Counted from the stretch's first letter, positions 25,479 to 34,288 are shown. The stretch: DNA of 64,000 bases from Hymenobacter ruricola (GCF_015694525.1 NZ_JADQDM010000003.1:62001-126000), one strand, 5' to 3'. Numbers and translations: made by a program. The notes: generated from the letters alone by a model not told the origin.

Positions 25479-26201
25479 ATGAACGACCCCGCCGCCACCG
25501 AACCCCGCTTCGTGCTGCACCCCGAGCACCACCTCACCAGCTCCGCCATGCTGCAGGACGTGGTGATTGGCCTGTCCGACGGCCTCACCGTACCCTTTGC
25601 CCTGGCCGCTGGGCTGAGCGGCGCCGTGGTTTCCTCGGGCTTGGTGATAACGGCGGGGCTGGCCGAAATCGTGGCCGGCAGCATTGCCATGGGGCTGGGC
25701 GGCTACCTGGCCGGCCGCACCGAGGTGGAGCATTACCAAGCCGAAGGGGCCCGCGAGCGCCGCGAAGTGCGCGAGGTGCCCGACGTGGAGCGCGCCGAAG
25801 TCGACGAGCTGCTGGCCGAAATGGGCCTCTCCGCCGACACCCGCGCCCGCGCCGTGGCCGAGCTCACCGCCGACCCCGAGCAGTGGGTGAAGTTCATGAT
25901 GAAGTACGAGCTGGGCTTGGAAGAGCCCGACCCCCGGCAGGCGCCCAAAAGCGCGGCCACCATCAGCCTCTCGTACGCCGCGGGCGGGCTGATTCCGCTC
26001 AGCGCCTACTTTTTCACGGCCACTCCGGCGCAGGGGCTGGGGTGGTCGGCGGCCATCACGCTGGTGTGTTTGCTGGTGTTCGGGTTTTTCAAAAGCCGGA
26101 TGACGGGCCAGCCGGCCGTGGCGGGCGCGATTAAAATGGCGGTGGTGGGGGCGTTGGCGGCGGCCGCGGCGTTTGGCATTGCGCGGGCCGTGAGCCGGTA
26201 G
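25479..26201 (+). CDS. VIT1/CCC1-family iron/manganese transporter
   Basis: A 240-residue membrane protein of the VIT1/CCC1 family. It opens with the conserved LQDVVIGLSDGLTVPFALAAG segment. TM helices at about 35-58 and 62-82 are followed by a long cytosolic acidic/basic metal-binding loop (residues 83-155, EVEHYQAEGARERREVREVP) and three further helices (about 160-238). Such transporters move Fe2+ or Mn2+ out of the cytosol. It is divergent from Dps, with 114 bp between starts. Its stop codon lies inside a palindromic repeat that separates it from PPK2. Confidence 0.9.
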   Translation: MNDPAATEPRFVLHPEHHLTSSAMLQDVVIGLSDGLTVPFALAAGLSGAVVSSGLVITAGLAEIVAGSIAMGLGGYLAGRTEVEHYQAEGARERREVREVPDVERAEVDELLAEMGLSADTRARAVAELTADPEQWVKFMMKYELGLEEPDPRQAPKSAATISLSYAAGGLIPLSAYFFTATPAQGLGWSAAITLVCLLVFGFFKSRMTGQPAVAGAIKMAVVGALAAAAAFGIARAVSR

Positions 26202-26276
26202 GAACGCGCCACGGCGCGTTCAGCAATGGCTGTTCAACTGTTTACAACAACCGAACGCGCCGTGGCGCGTTCCTAC
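26198..26276. repeat. Inverted pair of GAACGCGCC palindromes
   Basis: GGAACGCGCCACGGCGCGTT (26201-26220) and its inverted copy at 26253-26275 face each other; each half is itself nearly palindromic. The element overlaps the stop codon of the VIT-type gene and ends 6 bp before the PPK2 start. Confidence 0.8.
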
Positions 26277-26281
26277 AACCT

Positions 26282-27112
26282 ATGGATTTCAAGCTACCCA
26301 AAACGCCCGCCGTTTTCGTCAAGAACAAGTCGTTTCGTTTGTCGGAGGTCGACCCAGACGACACCGCCCCCTTCGAGCACCACCCCGACGAGCGCGAGGA
26401 CGTGCTGCCCCGCCTGCAGGCCCTGCGCCAGCGCCTGAGCGAATTACAGGAGCTGCTCTACGCCGAGCATTCGCGCAGCCTGCTCATCGTGCTGCAAGCC
26501 ATGGACACCGGCGGCAAAGACGGCGCCATCGAGAACCTGCTCACGGGCGTGAACCCGGCCGGCGTGCAGGTGGCCACGTTCAAAGCGCCCACCACCGAGG
26601 AGCTGAAGCACGATTTCCTGTGGCGCATTCATGCCCAGGCACCCAAGAAAGGGCACATCGGCGTGTTCAACCGCTCGCACTACGAAGACGTGCTCATCAC
26701 CCGCGTGCACGGCATGATTGACGAAAAGACCTGCCAGGAGCACTACGAGGACATCAACCACTTCGAGCAGCTGCTGACCCGCAACGGCACCGTCATCCTC
26801 AAGTTTTTCCTGCACATCTCGAAAGAAGAGCAGGCCGGGCGCCTGCAGGCCCGGCTGGACGACCCGGCCAAAAACTGGAAGTTCGACCCCAATGACCTCA
26901 AGGAGCGGGCTTATTGGGACGACTACCAGCAGGCCTACGAAGACGCCCTGCGCCACTGCTCGTCCAAGGAAGCGCCGTGGTTTGTGATACCGGCCAACCA
27001 CAAGTGGGCCCGCGACCTGGCCATGTCGGAAATCGTGGTGGCGGCCCTGGAAGCCATGAACCCGCAACCTCCCAAGGTCGATTTCGACCCGAAGAAAATG
27101 GTGGTGAAATAG
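26282..27112 (+). CDS. PPK2-family polyphosphate:nucleotide phosphotransferase
   Basis: A 276-residue PPK2 kinase. Walker A is LQAMDTGGKDGAIENLLTG (about 76-94), and the Walker B region is GVFNRSHYEDVLITRVHG (about 128-145). The lid region has RLDDPAKNWKF (about 197-208), followed by a C-terminal APWFVIPANHKWARDLAMSE. It uses polyphosphate to phosphorylate nucleotides; the length and lid sequence suggest class III, which can act on AMP and ADP. It lies downstream of the VIT-type transporter and is separated from it only by a palindromic repeat. Confidence 0.9.
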   Translation: MDFKLPKTPAVFVKNKSFRLSEVDPDDTAPFEHHPDEREDVLPRLQALRQRLSELQELLYAEHSRSLLIVLQAMDTGGKDGAIENLLTGVNPAGVQVATFKAPTTEELKHDFLWRIHAQAPKKGHIGVFNRSHYEDVLITRVHGMIDEKTCQEHYEDINHFEQLLTRNGTVILKFFLHISKEEQAGRLQARLDDPAKNWKFDPNDLKERAYWDDYQQAYEDALRHCSSKEAPWFVIPANHKWARDLAMSEIVVAALEAMNPQPPKVDFDPKKMVVK

Positions 27113-27204
27113 CCCCGGCCGGGGCCGTTGGTTTAGGAATTTGAGCGGACTTTTGCGGTTTGTTCAGCTGGCTACCCTCGCGGCAGCCGCCTAAATTGAT
27201 TGCG

Positions 27205-29271
27205 ATGACGAAGGTTTACAAGAATTGCGCCCGTGGAGTAGTGGTGGGCTTGCTGTGGTTGGGGGCCCTGGTTTCGGCCCGGGCCCAGGAAAGCTGCCTG
27301 CTGGTGCCGGTGCCGCTGGCCGAACGCGTGGCGGCCGCGCCGCTCATCGTGGAGGCCGGCGTGGGCGCGCAGCAGGCCGTTCGGAGCGAGGACAGCCACA
27401 TTTACACCCTCAGCCAACTCACCGTGTACGCCGTGTTTCGGGGCAAGGAGCCGGCCGCGCTGCAGCTGGCCGAAGCGGGCGGCACCGTGGGCCTGCGGCG
27501 CGAGGTGGTGAGCCCCGGCGTGGCCCTGGCGCCCGGCCAGCAGGGCCTGTTTCTGCTGGAGCCCAACCCGGCGCAGCCCGGCACCTACCGCCTAGTGGCC
27601 GGCCCGCAAGGCCTGGTGAGCTACGACCTCACCGCCCGCTCGGCCACCGAGCCTTTTCGACAATACCCGTCCATTGCGGGCGCGCTGTACCCCGCCGTGG
27701 AGGCCCTGACGGGCCAGCCGCGCCGGGTGGTGCAGCCCAATGCCGCCCTGGGCCGGGCGCAGGCCGCGGCCCGGCCGGTGGCGCAGCCCGTCATCACGGG
27801 GTTTGCGCCGGCCAGCGTGGCGGCGGGCAGCGGCGCGGTGCTCACCATCGACGGGGCCAACTTTGGCGCCACCCAGGGCAGCGGGCACGTCGATTTCCCA
27901 AACGCCAACGACGGCGGCAGCAGCTTGGCCAGCGCCAACCCCACCGACTACGTCTCGTGGACCGATACCCGGATTGAGGTGCGGGTGCCTTCGGTGGTAA
28001 TTGCCAACGGGCGGACGGCGGGCACGGGCGTGTTTCGGGTGGTGAACGCGGCCAACGAAACGGGCAGCAGCCCGTCGGCCCTCGTGGTGGTGTACGCGCT
28101 GAGCAACGTGCTGCCGGGCGGCAGCAGCACCCCCGGCCGCCCCCGGCTGGTGAACGACGACGGCGCCGGCGGCTACACCCTGCAGTACAGTCCCAGCTTC
28201 GTGACCGTGACCGGCGCGGCCGCGGCCTTCGAGCGGGCCCTGGCCACCTGGAGCTGCGCCAGCCGCCTGCGCCGTGTGGTGGGGAGCCCGGTGAGCACCG
28301 AGGCCACGCCCACCAACGGCGTGAACGAAGTCAGCTTCGGCACCTTGAGCGCGGGGGTGCTGGGCGTCACCCGGTCCTATTTTTCGGGGTGCTTCGACGG
28401 GGACGGGGTGGTGCAGTTTTCGCTCGATGAAACCGACTACGTCTTCACGCCCACGCCCTCGGCCGGCACCACCTGGCAGTTTGGCCCGGCCGCGCCCGGC
28501 ACGGCGCAATACGATTTCGAGAGCGTGGCGCTGCACGAGCAGGGCCACGGCACCCAGCTCACGCACATCATCGACCCCACGGCGGTGATGCACTTTTCCC
28601 TCACCAACAGCCAAACCCGGCGCACGCTGAGCACCGCGTCCGACGTGGCCGGGGCCGCTGACGTTTTCACCTACAGCCTCACCAACCCCTGCGGCGACCC
28701 CGGGCCCGTGGCCACCGCCGTGCCCGCCGGCTGCCTGGGCTCGCTGCCCGTGGAGCTCACGGCCTTCAGCGCCCGCTACCAGGCCGGGCGCGGCACCCAG
28801 CTGGACTGGGCCACGGCGGCGGAGCACCACAGCGCGTATTTCGCCCTCGAAAGCCAGGAGGCCGGCGCGGCCGCGTGGCAGGAAATCGGGCGCGAGCCCG
28901 CCGCTGGCACGTCCGCCCGCGCCCACACCTACCAGGCCCACGACCCGCGCCCGCTGGCCGGCACCCGCTACTACCGCCTGCGCCAGGTAGACCAGGACGG
29001 TACCACCGCCTACTCGCCCCTGGCCGCCGTGTCGGGCGCGGAAGACGGCCTGAGCTTGTACCCCAACCCGGTAGCCGGCCGCCTGCAGGTGGGCGGCCCC
29101 GCCCGCGCCGGCCAGCTGCGGTGCTACGACCTGGCCGGGCGCGAAGTTGCCCGCTTCGCCCTCACGCCCGGCCCCAACGACCTCGACGTAGGCGCCCTGC
29201 CCGCCGGCCTCTACCAAGTGGAGTGGACCGACGGGGCCACTACGCGCCGCGCCCGCCTGCAAAAGCTGTAG
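27205..29271 (+). CDS. Secreted matrixin-like metalloprotease with IPT domain and T9SS sorting tail
   Basis: A 688-residue exported protein from the ATG at 27205; the longer frame from 27160 puts 15 extra residues before the signal peptide. The signal peptide ends near ARAQ. An IPT/TIG domain (about 175-290, PVITGFAPASVAAGSGAVLT) precedes a matrixin-type zinc site, HEQGHGTQLTHIIDPTAVMH, with three His ligands, the general-base Glu and a Met-turn. The Gly usual at position 8 of the HExxHxxGxxH motif is Gln here, while Gly is present at position 6. A T9SS sorting domain ends it (LSLYPNPVAGRLQV... RRARLQKL). It probably acts on surface or extracellular protein. No T9SS structural gene is nearby. 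Confidence 0.85.
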   Translation: MTKVYKNCARGVVVGLLWLGALVSARAQESCLLVPVPLAERVAAAPLIVEAGVGAQQAVRSEDSHIYTLSQLTVYAVFRGKEPAALQLAEAGGTVGLRREVVSPGVALAPGQQGLFLLEPNPAQPGTYRLVAGPQGLVSYDLTARSATEPFRQYPSIAGALYPAVEALTGQPRRVVQPNAALGRAQAAARPVAQPVITGFAPASVAAGSGAVLTIDGANFGATQGSGHVDFPNANDGGSSLASANPTDYVSWTDTRIEVRVPSVVIANGRTAGTGVFRVVNAANETGSSPSALVVVYALSNVLPGGSSTPGRPRLVNDDGAGGYTLQYSPSFVTVTGAAAAFERALATWSCASRLRRVVGSPVSTEATPTNGVNEVSFGTLSAGVLGVTRSYFSGCFDGDGVVQFSLDETDYVFTPTPSAGTTWQFGPAAPGTAQYDFESVALHEQGHGTQLTHIIDPTAVMHFSLTNSQTRRTLSTASDVAGAADVFTYSLTNPCGDPGPVATAVPAGCLGSLPVELTAFSARYQAGRGTQLDWATAAEHHSAYFALESQEAGAAAWQEIGREPAAGTSARAHTYQAHDPRPLAGTRYYRLRQVDQDGTTAYSPLAAVSGAEDGLSLYPNPVAGRLQVGGPARAGQLRCYDLAGREVARFALTPGPNDLDVGALPAGLYQVEWTDGATTRRARLQKL

Positions 29272-29293
29272 CGGCCTGGGTCGCCGTCCAACC

Positions 29294-29560
29294 CAAAAGC
29301 CCGGCATACCGAGGTACGATGCGTTTCCAGAAGTACCGGAAGGGCATCGTACCTCGGTACGCCGGGCTTTTGCAGTTCCGGAAGGGCACTGTACCTCGGT
29401 ACGGTGGGCTTCCGGATACTCGTGAAATGCTCCGCACTTCGGTACAATAGGCTTTTGGAACTACCGGAAACGCCTCGTACTTCGGTACGGTGGACTTTCG
29501 GATGTGCCGGAAGTGACTCGACGCGAAGTGCGAGCCACTTTCGGTAGTTCCGAAACCCGC
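29294..29560. repeat. Phased array A: 42/43-bp tandem repeat (21/22-bp subunits)
   Basis: The core CGGTAC recurs at 29355, 29397, 29440 and 29483 (spacing 42, 43, 43), with degenerate continuation to about 29560. Each unit has two roughly 21-22-bp halves related as imperfect inverted copies (GGTACGGTGGGCTTT and TACCGGAAACG...). The left end, 29294-29322 against 29344-29372, forms an inverted repeat with one mismatch. It lies between the convergent ends of the metalloprotease and ABC exporter genes. Confidence 0.85.
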
Positions 29561-29595
29561 CCCGCCGAGGCGGGAGGGGTTTGGGGCCGGGCGCT

Positions 29596-31383
29596 TTAGC
29601 CGGCTACGGCTTCGGCCAGGGTTTCCTTGCGCTCGCCAATTTGCTGGCGCCACATGGCGTAGTAGAGGCCTTTTTGCGCCACAAGCTCCTCGTGGGCGCC
29701 CTGCTCGGCAATGTGGCCGCGTTCGAGCACGAAGATGCGGTCGGCGTGCAGGATGGTGCTCAGGCGGTGGGCAATGAGGATGGTCATGTGCTGGCGCGAG
29801 CCCGAGAGCTCCCGCACGGTCTTGCCGATTTCCTCTTCCGTGAGCGAGTCCAGGGCCGAGGTGGCTTCGTCGAACACCATGAGGGTGGGCTTGCGCAGCA
29901 GGGCGCGCGCGATGCTGAGGCGCTGCTTTTCGCCGCCCGAAACCTTCACGCCGCCCTCGCCAATCACGCTGTCGAGGCCCTGCGGGGCGCGGGCCAGCAG
30001 CGTATCGGCCGCGGCCTGGCGCAGGGCGTGCAGGCATTCCTCGTCCGTCGCGTTGGGCGCCACGAAGCGCAGGTTCTCCCGAATGGTGCCGCTGAATAGC
30101 TGCGTGTCCTGGGTCACGAAGCCGATTTGCTCGCGCAATTCATCCAGGTCGATTTCCGAGCCGGGGATGCCGTTGTAGCGAATCTGGCCCGAGAGGGGCG
30201 GGTAGAGGCCCACCAGCAGCTTCACCAGGGTGGTTTTGCCCGAGCCCGAGGGACCCACAAAGGCAATGGTTTCGCCGAGCTTGGTGCTGAAGGAAATATT
30301 GGTCAGGGCGTTATTATTGGCCGTGAGGTGCTTGAAGCTGACGTGGTCGAAGGCCAGGTTGTCGATGTGGGCCACCGACTTGGGGTGGGCCGGCTTCACG
30401 TCCTTCGGCGTGTCGAGGATGGTCTGGAAGTTGCCCAGCGAAATCTCCGTTTCGCGGTAGATGCCGATGATGGCGCCCAGCTCCTGCAGCGGCCCGAAGA
30501 TGGAGAACGAGTAGATGAAGAACGAGAAAAACTCGCCCAGGCTAATGTGGTTTTGCACCCGCAGGTACAGGAGCAGCATGATGATGATGTTGCGCAGCAG
30601 GTTCACGAACGTGCCCTGCACGAAGCTCAGCGAGCGCAGGTAGCGCACCTTGCGCAGCTCCAGCTTCAGGATTTTGGCGGTGGTGCCGTTCAGGCGCTCG
30701 GTTTCCTGCTGGGCCAGGCCCAGGCTCTTAATCAGCTCGATGTTGCGCAGGCTTTCGGTGGTGGAGCCGGCCAGCGCCGTGGTTTCGGCCACAATGGTTT
30801 TCTGGATGACCTTGATGCGCTTGCTCAAAAAGAAGCTCAGAATGCCCAGCAGCGGAATGGTGAGAAAGTAGCCCAGGGCAATGGGCCAGTACACCGTGAT
30901 GGCGTACCACATGACGAACGTGATGCCCACCAGCGCGGTAAAAACCACGTTCACAAAACTCTGAATCAGTTTCTCTACGTCGATGCGCACCTTCTGCAGC
31001 TTGCCCAGCGTCTCGCCCGAGCGTTGGTCCTCGAACACCTGGTAGGGCAGCTCCAGCGAATGACGCAGGCCGTCGGAGTACATCCTGGCCCCCAGCCGCT
31101 GGGTAATGACGTTGACGTAATAGTCCTGAAAGTTTTTGGCGATGCGCGACACCATGGCCACGCCTAGCATGAGGCCCACCAGCGGGATGGCCTCCCAGAA
31201 GAACGGCCAGAAGGACACCAGCCGCACCCCCGCCACATCGGGGTACTTGGCCGTGAAATGGTCCACCAGCTGGCGGAAAAAGTAGGGGTCGAGCAGCGAG
31301 AACACTTGGTTGACGGCGGCCAGCACCAGGGCCAGCACCAGCAGCGGCCAGTAGTTGCGCAGGTAGCTATAGAGTATTTTCAT
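29596..31383 (-). CDS. ABC transporter, fused membrane and ATPase domains
   Basis: A 595-residue half-transporter. The transmembrane domain of six helices covers about 10-310, and the nucleotide-binding domain about 345-590. Walker [11 protein letters not shown]-loop FVTQDTQLF, signature VSGGEKQR, Walker [13 protein letters not shown] and the switch IAHRLS are all present. It should act as a homodimeric exporter; lipid, drug or peptide substrates are all possible. The start is set at the ATG at 31383 ([12 protein letters not shown]); the open frame continues 40 codons upstream but without coding character and through a hairpin. It is downstream of doxX on the same strand. Confidence 0.92.
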   Translation of the reverse strand: MKILYSYLRNYWPLLVLALVLAAVNQVFSLLDPYFFRQLVDHFTAKYPDVAGVRLVSFWPFFWEAIPLVGLMLGVAMVSRIAKNFQDYYVNVITQRLGARMYSDGLRHSLELPYQVFEDQRSGETLGKLQKVRIDVEKLIQSFVNVVFTALVGITFVMWYAITVYWPIALGYFLTIPLLGILSFFLSKRIKVIQKTIVAETTALAGSTTESLRNIELIKSLGLAQQETERLNGTTAKILKLELRKVRYLRSLSFVQGTFVNLLRNIIIMLLLYLRVQNHISLGEFFSFFIYSFSIFGPLQELGAIIGIYRETEISLGNFQTILDTPKDVKPAHPKSVAHIDNLAFDHVSFKHLTANNNALTNISFSTKLGETIAFVGPSGSGKTTLVKLLVGLYPPLSGQIRYNGIPGSEIDLDELREQIGFVTQDTQLFSGTIRENLRFVAPNATDEECLHALRQAAADTLLARAPQGLDSVIGEGGVKVSGGEKQRLSIARALLRKPTLMVFDEATSALDSLTEEEIGKTVRELSGSRQHMTILIAHRLSTILHADRIFVLERGHIAEQGAHEELVAQKGLYYAMWRQQIGERKETLAEAVAG

Positions 31384-31451
31384 GAAGCAAGCGAGAGCGA
31401 GAAGGCGGCACCAGCCGCCGGAGAAGTAAGCTAACCCGTGGGAGCCATAAT

Positions 31452-31490
31452 GGTTCGGGCCCGGCACCGCGCGGCGCCGGGCCCGAAACC
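31452..31490. terminator. GC-rich hairpin between doxX and the ABC exporter gene
   Basis: GGTTCGGGCCCGGC (31452-31465) pairs with 31476-31490, with one bulged base. No long T-run follows on the minus strand, so it may be an attenuator or weak terminator rather than a full stop. Confidence 0.45.
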
Positions 31491-31512
31491 GGTAGGGCAA
31501 CAAACAACCGCG

Positions 31513-31911
31513 CTACGCCAGACGGGCCACTGGCCGGCGCAGCAGGTACACCACCACCAGCAGCACCAAGAGCACCATCGCCGGCATGCCGTTGGGCTGA
31601 AAGCCTTTGTCGGTGGTGGCCGGCAGCAGGCCGCCCGGAATTTTGGTGGCGTGCACCCACACCGCCCCAATCATGATGACGATGAGGCCCAGCGCCGCCG
31701 GGCGCACCGTGCGCGGCACCAGCAGCCCGATGCCGCCCAGCAGCTCGGCCCCGCCGATGAGATAGGCAAACCACTCCGGGAAGCCCATGCTGCCAAACAT
31801 TTTGGCGGTTTCCGGGCCGTGGCTCAGCTTGTTGAAGCCAGAGAAAATGAACATGGCCGCCAGCAGCGCCTGCAAAATCCAGGCAATGACGTTGCGTACA
31901 GAAGGACTCAT
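31513..31911 (-). CDS. DoxX-family membrane protein
   Basis: A 132-residue protein starting MSPSVRNVIAWILQAL at 31911; upstream codons to 31998 are not supported. Four hydrophobic segments are visible (about 8-28, 46-66, 72-90 and 110-128). The FSGFNKLSHGPETAKMFGSM and GGAELLGGIGLLVP segments are typical of DoxX/DoxD-like proteins. The family has been linked to redox or quinone processes, but a specific role cannot be given. The hydrophilic stretch TKIPGGLLPATTDKGFQPNG lies between helices 3 and 4. Confidence 0.85.
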   Translation of the reverse strand: MSPSVRNVIAWILQALLAAMFIFSGFNKLSHGPETAKMFGSMGFPEWFAYLIGGAELLGGIGLLVPRTVRPAALGLIVIMIGAVWVHATKIPGGLLPATTDKGFQPNGMPAMVLLVLLVVVYLLRRPVARLA

Positions 31912-32030
31912 AAGGTAAAAGGGGGAAAGTGAGAAAATACGATGCCGGTTGGCGCGCCCAAAGTACCGGCTGCCGCGCGGCTGGCAATGCTGACGCAAGC
32001 CGGACGCTAATATTTTATTTCCTCTATAAT

Positions 32031-32077
32031 AAAAAAACCTCTGCCGCCGGCTACCGCAAAGGGTGCCGGCGGGGCAG
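32031..32077 (-). terminator. Terminator-like hairpin with T7 tract on the minus strand
   Basis: CTGCCGCCGGC (32041-32051) pairs with 32065-32077 with a 2-nt bulge. Read on the minus strand it is followed by AGGTTTTTTTATTATAG. No minus-strand protein gene lies immediately upstream of it; the nearest one ends at 33092. Confidence 0.6.
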
Positions 32078-32175
32078 GAGAAGCCCGAAAATTGGGATTT
32101 ATCCTAGTGTCAGTTTCAGTATTTTCCCCAGAAAGAACCCGTACTTTCCCCGAATATTTAGAATATAGCCGAGGG

Positions 32176-32183
32176 TAAATTTG
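32176..32183 (+). promoter_or_regulatory. Bacteroidota minus-7 box (TAAATTTG)
   Basis: It matches the TAnnTTTG consensus and lies 90 bp upstream of the STAS-like gene in an AT-rich region. No clear minus-33 TTTG partner is seen. Confidence 0.5.
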
Positions 32184-32273
32184 TAAAGCCAATAGCGGCC
32201 GCCCTCTACTCGGCGCAGTCTGGGCGCTCCGCGGCCGGCTCCCCCTTTATCCGCTCACCTATTCCTTTCCGCT

Positions 32274-32636
32274 ATGACCGTCGTTTATCACGAATTACTG
32301 CCCGACAGCTACTTGCTCATCCTCGCGCCCAGCCGCGCCGACGAGCCCGAAGCGGCCCTGGCGCACTCGCTGCACTGCGCCCAGCGCAGCGGCAAACCCG
32401 CCGTGTGGGTTGATTGCGGCATGCTGCACTCGCTTTCCGACGAGGCCGCCGGGCTGCTGTGGGGCGCCCACCACCAGCTGGAGGAAAAGCACGCCCAGCT
32501 GGTGCTGGTGCACGTGCCCGAGCGCGTGAAAAAAGACCTGCTCCAGCGCGAGCTGGGCCCGGCCCCCTGCATGGTGCCCACCCTCCTCGACGCGGCCCGG
32601 CAGCAGGCCACCCAGGCCCAGCACCGCGCGGTCTGA
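32274..32636 (+). CDS. STAS-like domain protein
   Basis: A 120-residue cytosolic protein. The pattern of a strand, then VWVDCGMLHSLSDEAAGLLWG, then QLVLVHVPERVKKDLLQREL fits the STAS/anti-anti-sigma fold (conserved Asp-x-x-x-x-x-Ser-x-x-x-Gly-x-x-x-Leu region). In classical anti-anti-sigma factors a Ser in the Asp-Ser loop is phosphorylated; here the positions read DCGMLHSLSDEAA, so Ser at about 58 or 60 could serve. No RsbW-like kinase is adjacent. Neighbouring genes encode CheB and CheB-CheR signalling proteins. Confidence 0.65.
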   Translation: MTVVYHELLPDSYLLILAPSRADEPEAALAHSLHCAQRSGKPAVWVDCGMLHSLSDEAAGLLWGAHHQLEEKHAQLVLVHVPERVKKDLLQRELGPAPCMVPTLLDAARQQATQAQHRAV

Positions 32637-32685
32637 TTTCACCCCCGCTCTGCGACCAGATAGGCTACTCACTTATTGCCGCCTC

Positions 32686-32952
32686 ATGCTACCCTTTGCT
32701 TTCGCGCCCGTTCCGGACGGCCTGCCCGCCGACCAGCGCGCTCACTGGCAGCGCCGCCAGCTCACGGCACGCAACACCCTCGAACTTCAGGCCCTCACCG
32801 GCAGCGTGGCCAACGCCGAAACCGTGGCTTTCTTCCAGCGCTACGTGCGCGGCGAAATCACGCTGGCCCAGGCCATTGCGCAGGTGCGCGAGCAAATGGC
32901 CCAGGAGCACCAGAGCTACCGGCAGTTTCTGAACCGGCGGAACATTATATAG
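32686..32952 (+). CDS. Small protein with VbhA-antitoxin-like C-terminus
   Basis: An 88-residue protein. The segment ARNTLELQALTGSVANAETV followed by FFQRYVRGEITLAQAIAQV resembles the helix pattern of VbhA-type antitoxins, which inhibit Fic toxins (small residue run, then YVxGEI). No Fic gene is present here, and a second protein with a similar YVAGELSW ending lies at 37641-37883. The resemblance is motif-level only; it may simply be a conserved small helical protein of this lineage. Confidence 0.55.
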   Translation: MLPFAFAPVPDGLPADQRAHWQRRQLTARNTLELQALTGSVANAETVAFFQRYVRGEITLAQAIAQVREQMAQEHQSYRQFLNRRNII

Positions 32953-32979
32953 TTCGGGCGCGGTGCCACAGAAAGAAAG

Positions 32980-33063
32980 GTCATGTCGAGCTTGCCGAGA
33001 CATCTCGCGTGCTGAAGTAATCAGTTTTCCGCGGCGAGATGTCTCGGCAAGCTCGACATGACG
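32980..33063. repeat. Long-hairpin dispersed repeat, copy 6 (type GTCGAGC)
   Basis: Arms 32980-33010 (GTCATGTCGAGCTTGCCGAG...) and 33032-33063; loop GAAGTAATCAG. It lies between the convergent small VbhA-like gene and cheB, 28 bp after the former's stop codon. Confidence 0.8.
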
Positions 33064-33091
33064 GCCCGAATGCGCGACGATTTTTCGCGGC

Positions 33092-34117
33092 TTAATCCTC
33101 CGGCGTGACCACCGTGGAGCCGCTGCCGCCGGCGCTGCCGTTGAGCAGGAACTCGCGCAGGCGGTTGATGTGCTTTTTGATTTCCTCGATGCGCTCTTCC
33201 TGCTGCACCGAGTAGGGGCCCACGCCGCGGGTGGCCATGCTGCTGAGCAGGTTTTTGCGCTCCTCCATCATGCGCAGGGCCACCCAGAGGGTTTCTTCCA
33301 GGGTTTGCTGGGCGCTGTGGAGCAGGCCGTCGGCCGTGAAGGCGTGGCCCGTGTGGCAGCGGTAGCGCAGCAGCTTGCCGTGCTCCACCTCAAACAGGCT
33401 GCCGCCGCAGTCGGGGCAGGTGAGGGGCACGGGGTGCGCTATTTTGAGTACTTCTTCGGTGGTTCCCACGACTCTTTCCGCAATGGCGGCCTCCTGTTTT
33501 AGGTCTTCCGGTACTTCTGCTTTGCGCTCGGATACTTTGCGGGCGGTGATTTCTTCGAGCAGCGCGCCCATTTGGTTCAGCGGCACCACGTAGTCCACGT
33601 CCACGTTGCGCAGGGCGGTTTCGGGCATGCTGGGGTACTCGGCTTCGTGCGGGTCCTGCACGATGGCGATGCCGCCGCAGCGCTTGATGAATTCGAGGCC
33701 GGCGGTGCCGTCGTGCAGCATGCCGGTGAGGATGACGCCCACCACGTTGGCCCCAAAGGCCACGGCCGCGGAGCGGAACAGGGCATCGGCCGCCGGGCGG
33801 TAGTGGTTTTCGCGCGGGCCCTTGGTCACGAGCAGGTGCGGGGTGCCGCCGTCTTTGGCCAGCAGGTGGCGGTCGGGCGGGGCCAGGTACAGGGTGCCGG
33901 CCTCGATGGATTCGCCGTGCACGGGCAGGCGGCAGGGCATGGCGGTGTGGCGGGCCAGGCGGTCGACGAGGTGCTGGCCGTCGGAGTCGGGCGCGAAGTG
34001 CTGCACCACCAGCACGGCGGCCGTGAGGGTGGCTGGCAGCTGGGCCACGAGCTGCACCAGCGCGGGCATGCCGCCGGCGCTGGTGCCGACAACAATCAGA
34101 TGGGAAGGAGCGGGCAT
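33092..34117 (-). CDS. CheB-type methylesterase without receiver domain, with zinc-finger-like tail
   Basis: A 341-residue protein. The CheB methylesterase domain covers about 1-190, with the triad Ser in VVGTSAGGMPAL (Ser about 13), His in VVQHFAPDSDG (about 40) and Asp in TGMLHDGTAG. There is no N-terminal receiver domain. The C-terminal part (about 230-341) has a CPDCGGSLFEVEHGKLLRYRC region with two more Cys/His (CHTGHAF), which looks like a metal-binding ribbon, then a helical tail. It is divergent from the CheB-CheR fusion gene. No chemotaxis kinase or receptor is present, so a non-chemotactic modification target is likely. Confidence 0.87.
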   Translation of the reverse strand: MPAPSHLIVVGTSAGGMPALVQLVAQLPATLTAAVLVVQHFAPDSDGQHLVDRLARHTAMPCRLPVHGESIEAGTLYLAPPDRHLLAKDGGTPHLLVTKGPRENHYRPAADALFRSAAVAFGANVVGVILTGMLHDGTAGLEFIKRCGGIAIVQDPHEAEYPSMPETALRNVDVDYVVPLNQMGALLEEITARKVSERKAEVPEDLKQEAAIAERVVGTTEEVLKIAHPVPLTCPDCGGSLFEVEHGKLLRYRCHTGHAFTADGLLHSAQQTLEETLWVALRMMEERKNLLSSMATRGVGPYSVQQEERIEEIKKHINRLREFLLNGSAGGSGSTVVTPED

Positions 34118-34192
34118 TGAGCGGAATGGAAAGGACTGTGAGTATCTACGCCAATGGTAAGCAAATGGGGCATCATTGGCGGGTTTTTCCGG

Positions 34193-34200
34193 TAAATTTG
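34193..34200 (+). promoter_or_regulatory. Bacteroidota minus-7 box (TAAATTTG)
   Basis: It matches TAnnTTTG and is 89 bp upstream of the ATG at 34289. This favours that ATG over the in-frame ATG at 34211, which would lie at or next to the expected transcription start. Confidence 0.55.
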
Positions 34201-34288
34201 TTGCAGGCGGTTGAACTGCATTCCCGCGCGTCGTTTTGGTTTCGGCGGCCGGTTTGCTTGCTTGTTTTGCGGCCTTTTCCCTGCCCTG

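Larger units (their letters stand above)
31912..32273. other. AT-rich gene-free region
   Basis: A 362-bp stretch between divergent doxX and the STAS gene. It is markedly more AT-rich than its surroundings from 32005 to 32185. It contains a minus-strand terminator-like hairpin (32031-32077) and a plus-strand TAAATTTG box (32176-32183). No ORF with coding character is seen. Confidence 0.6.
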
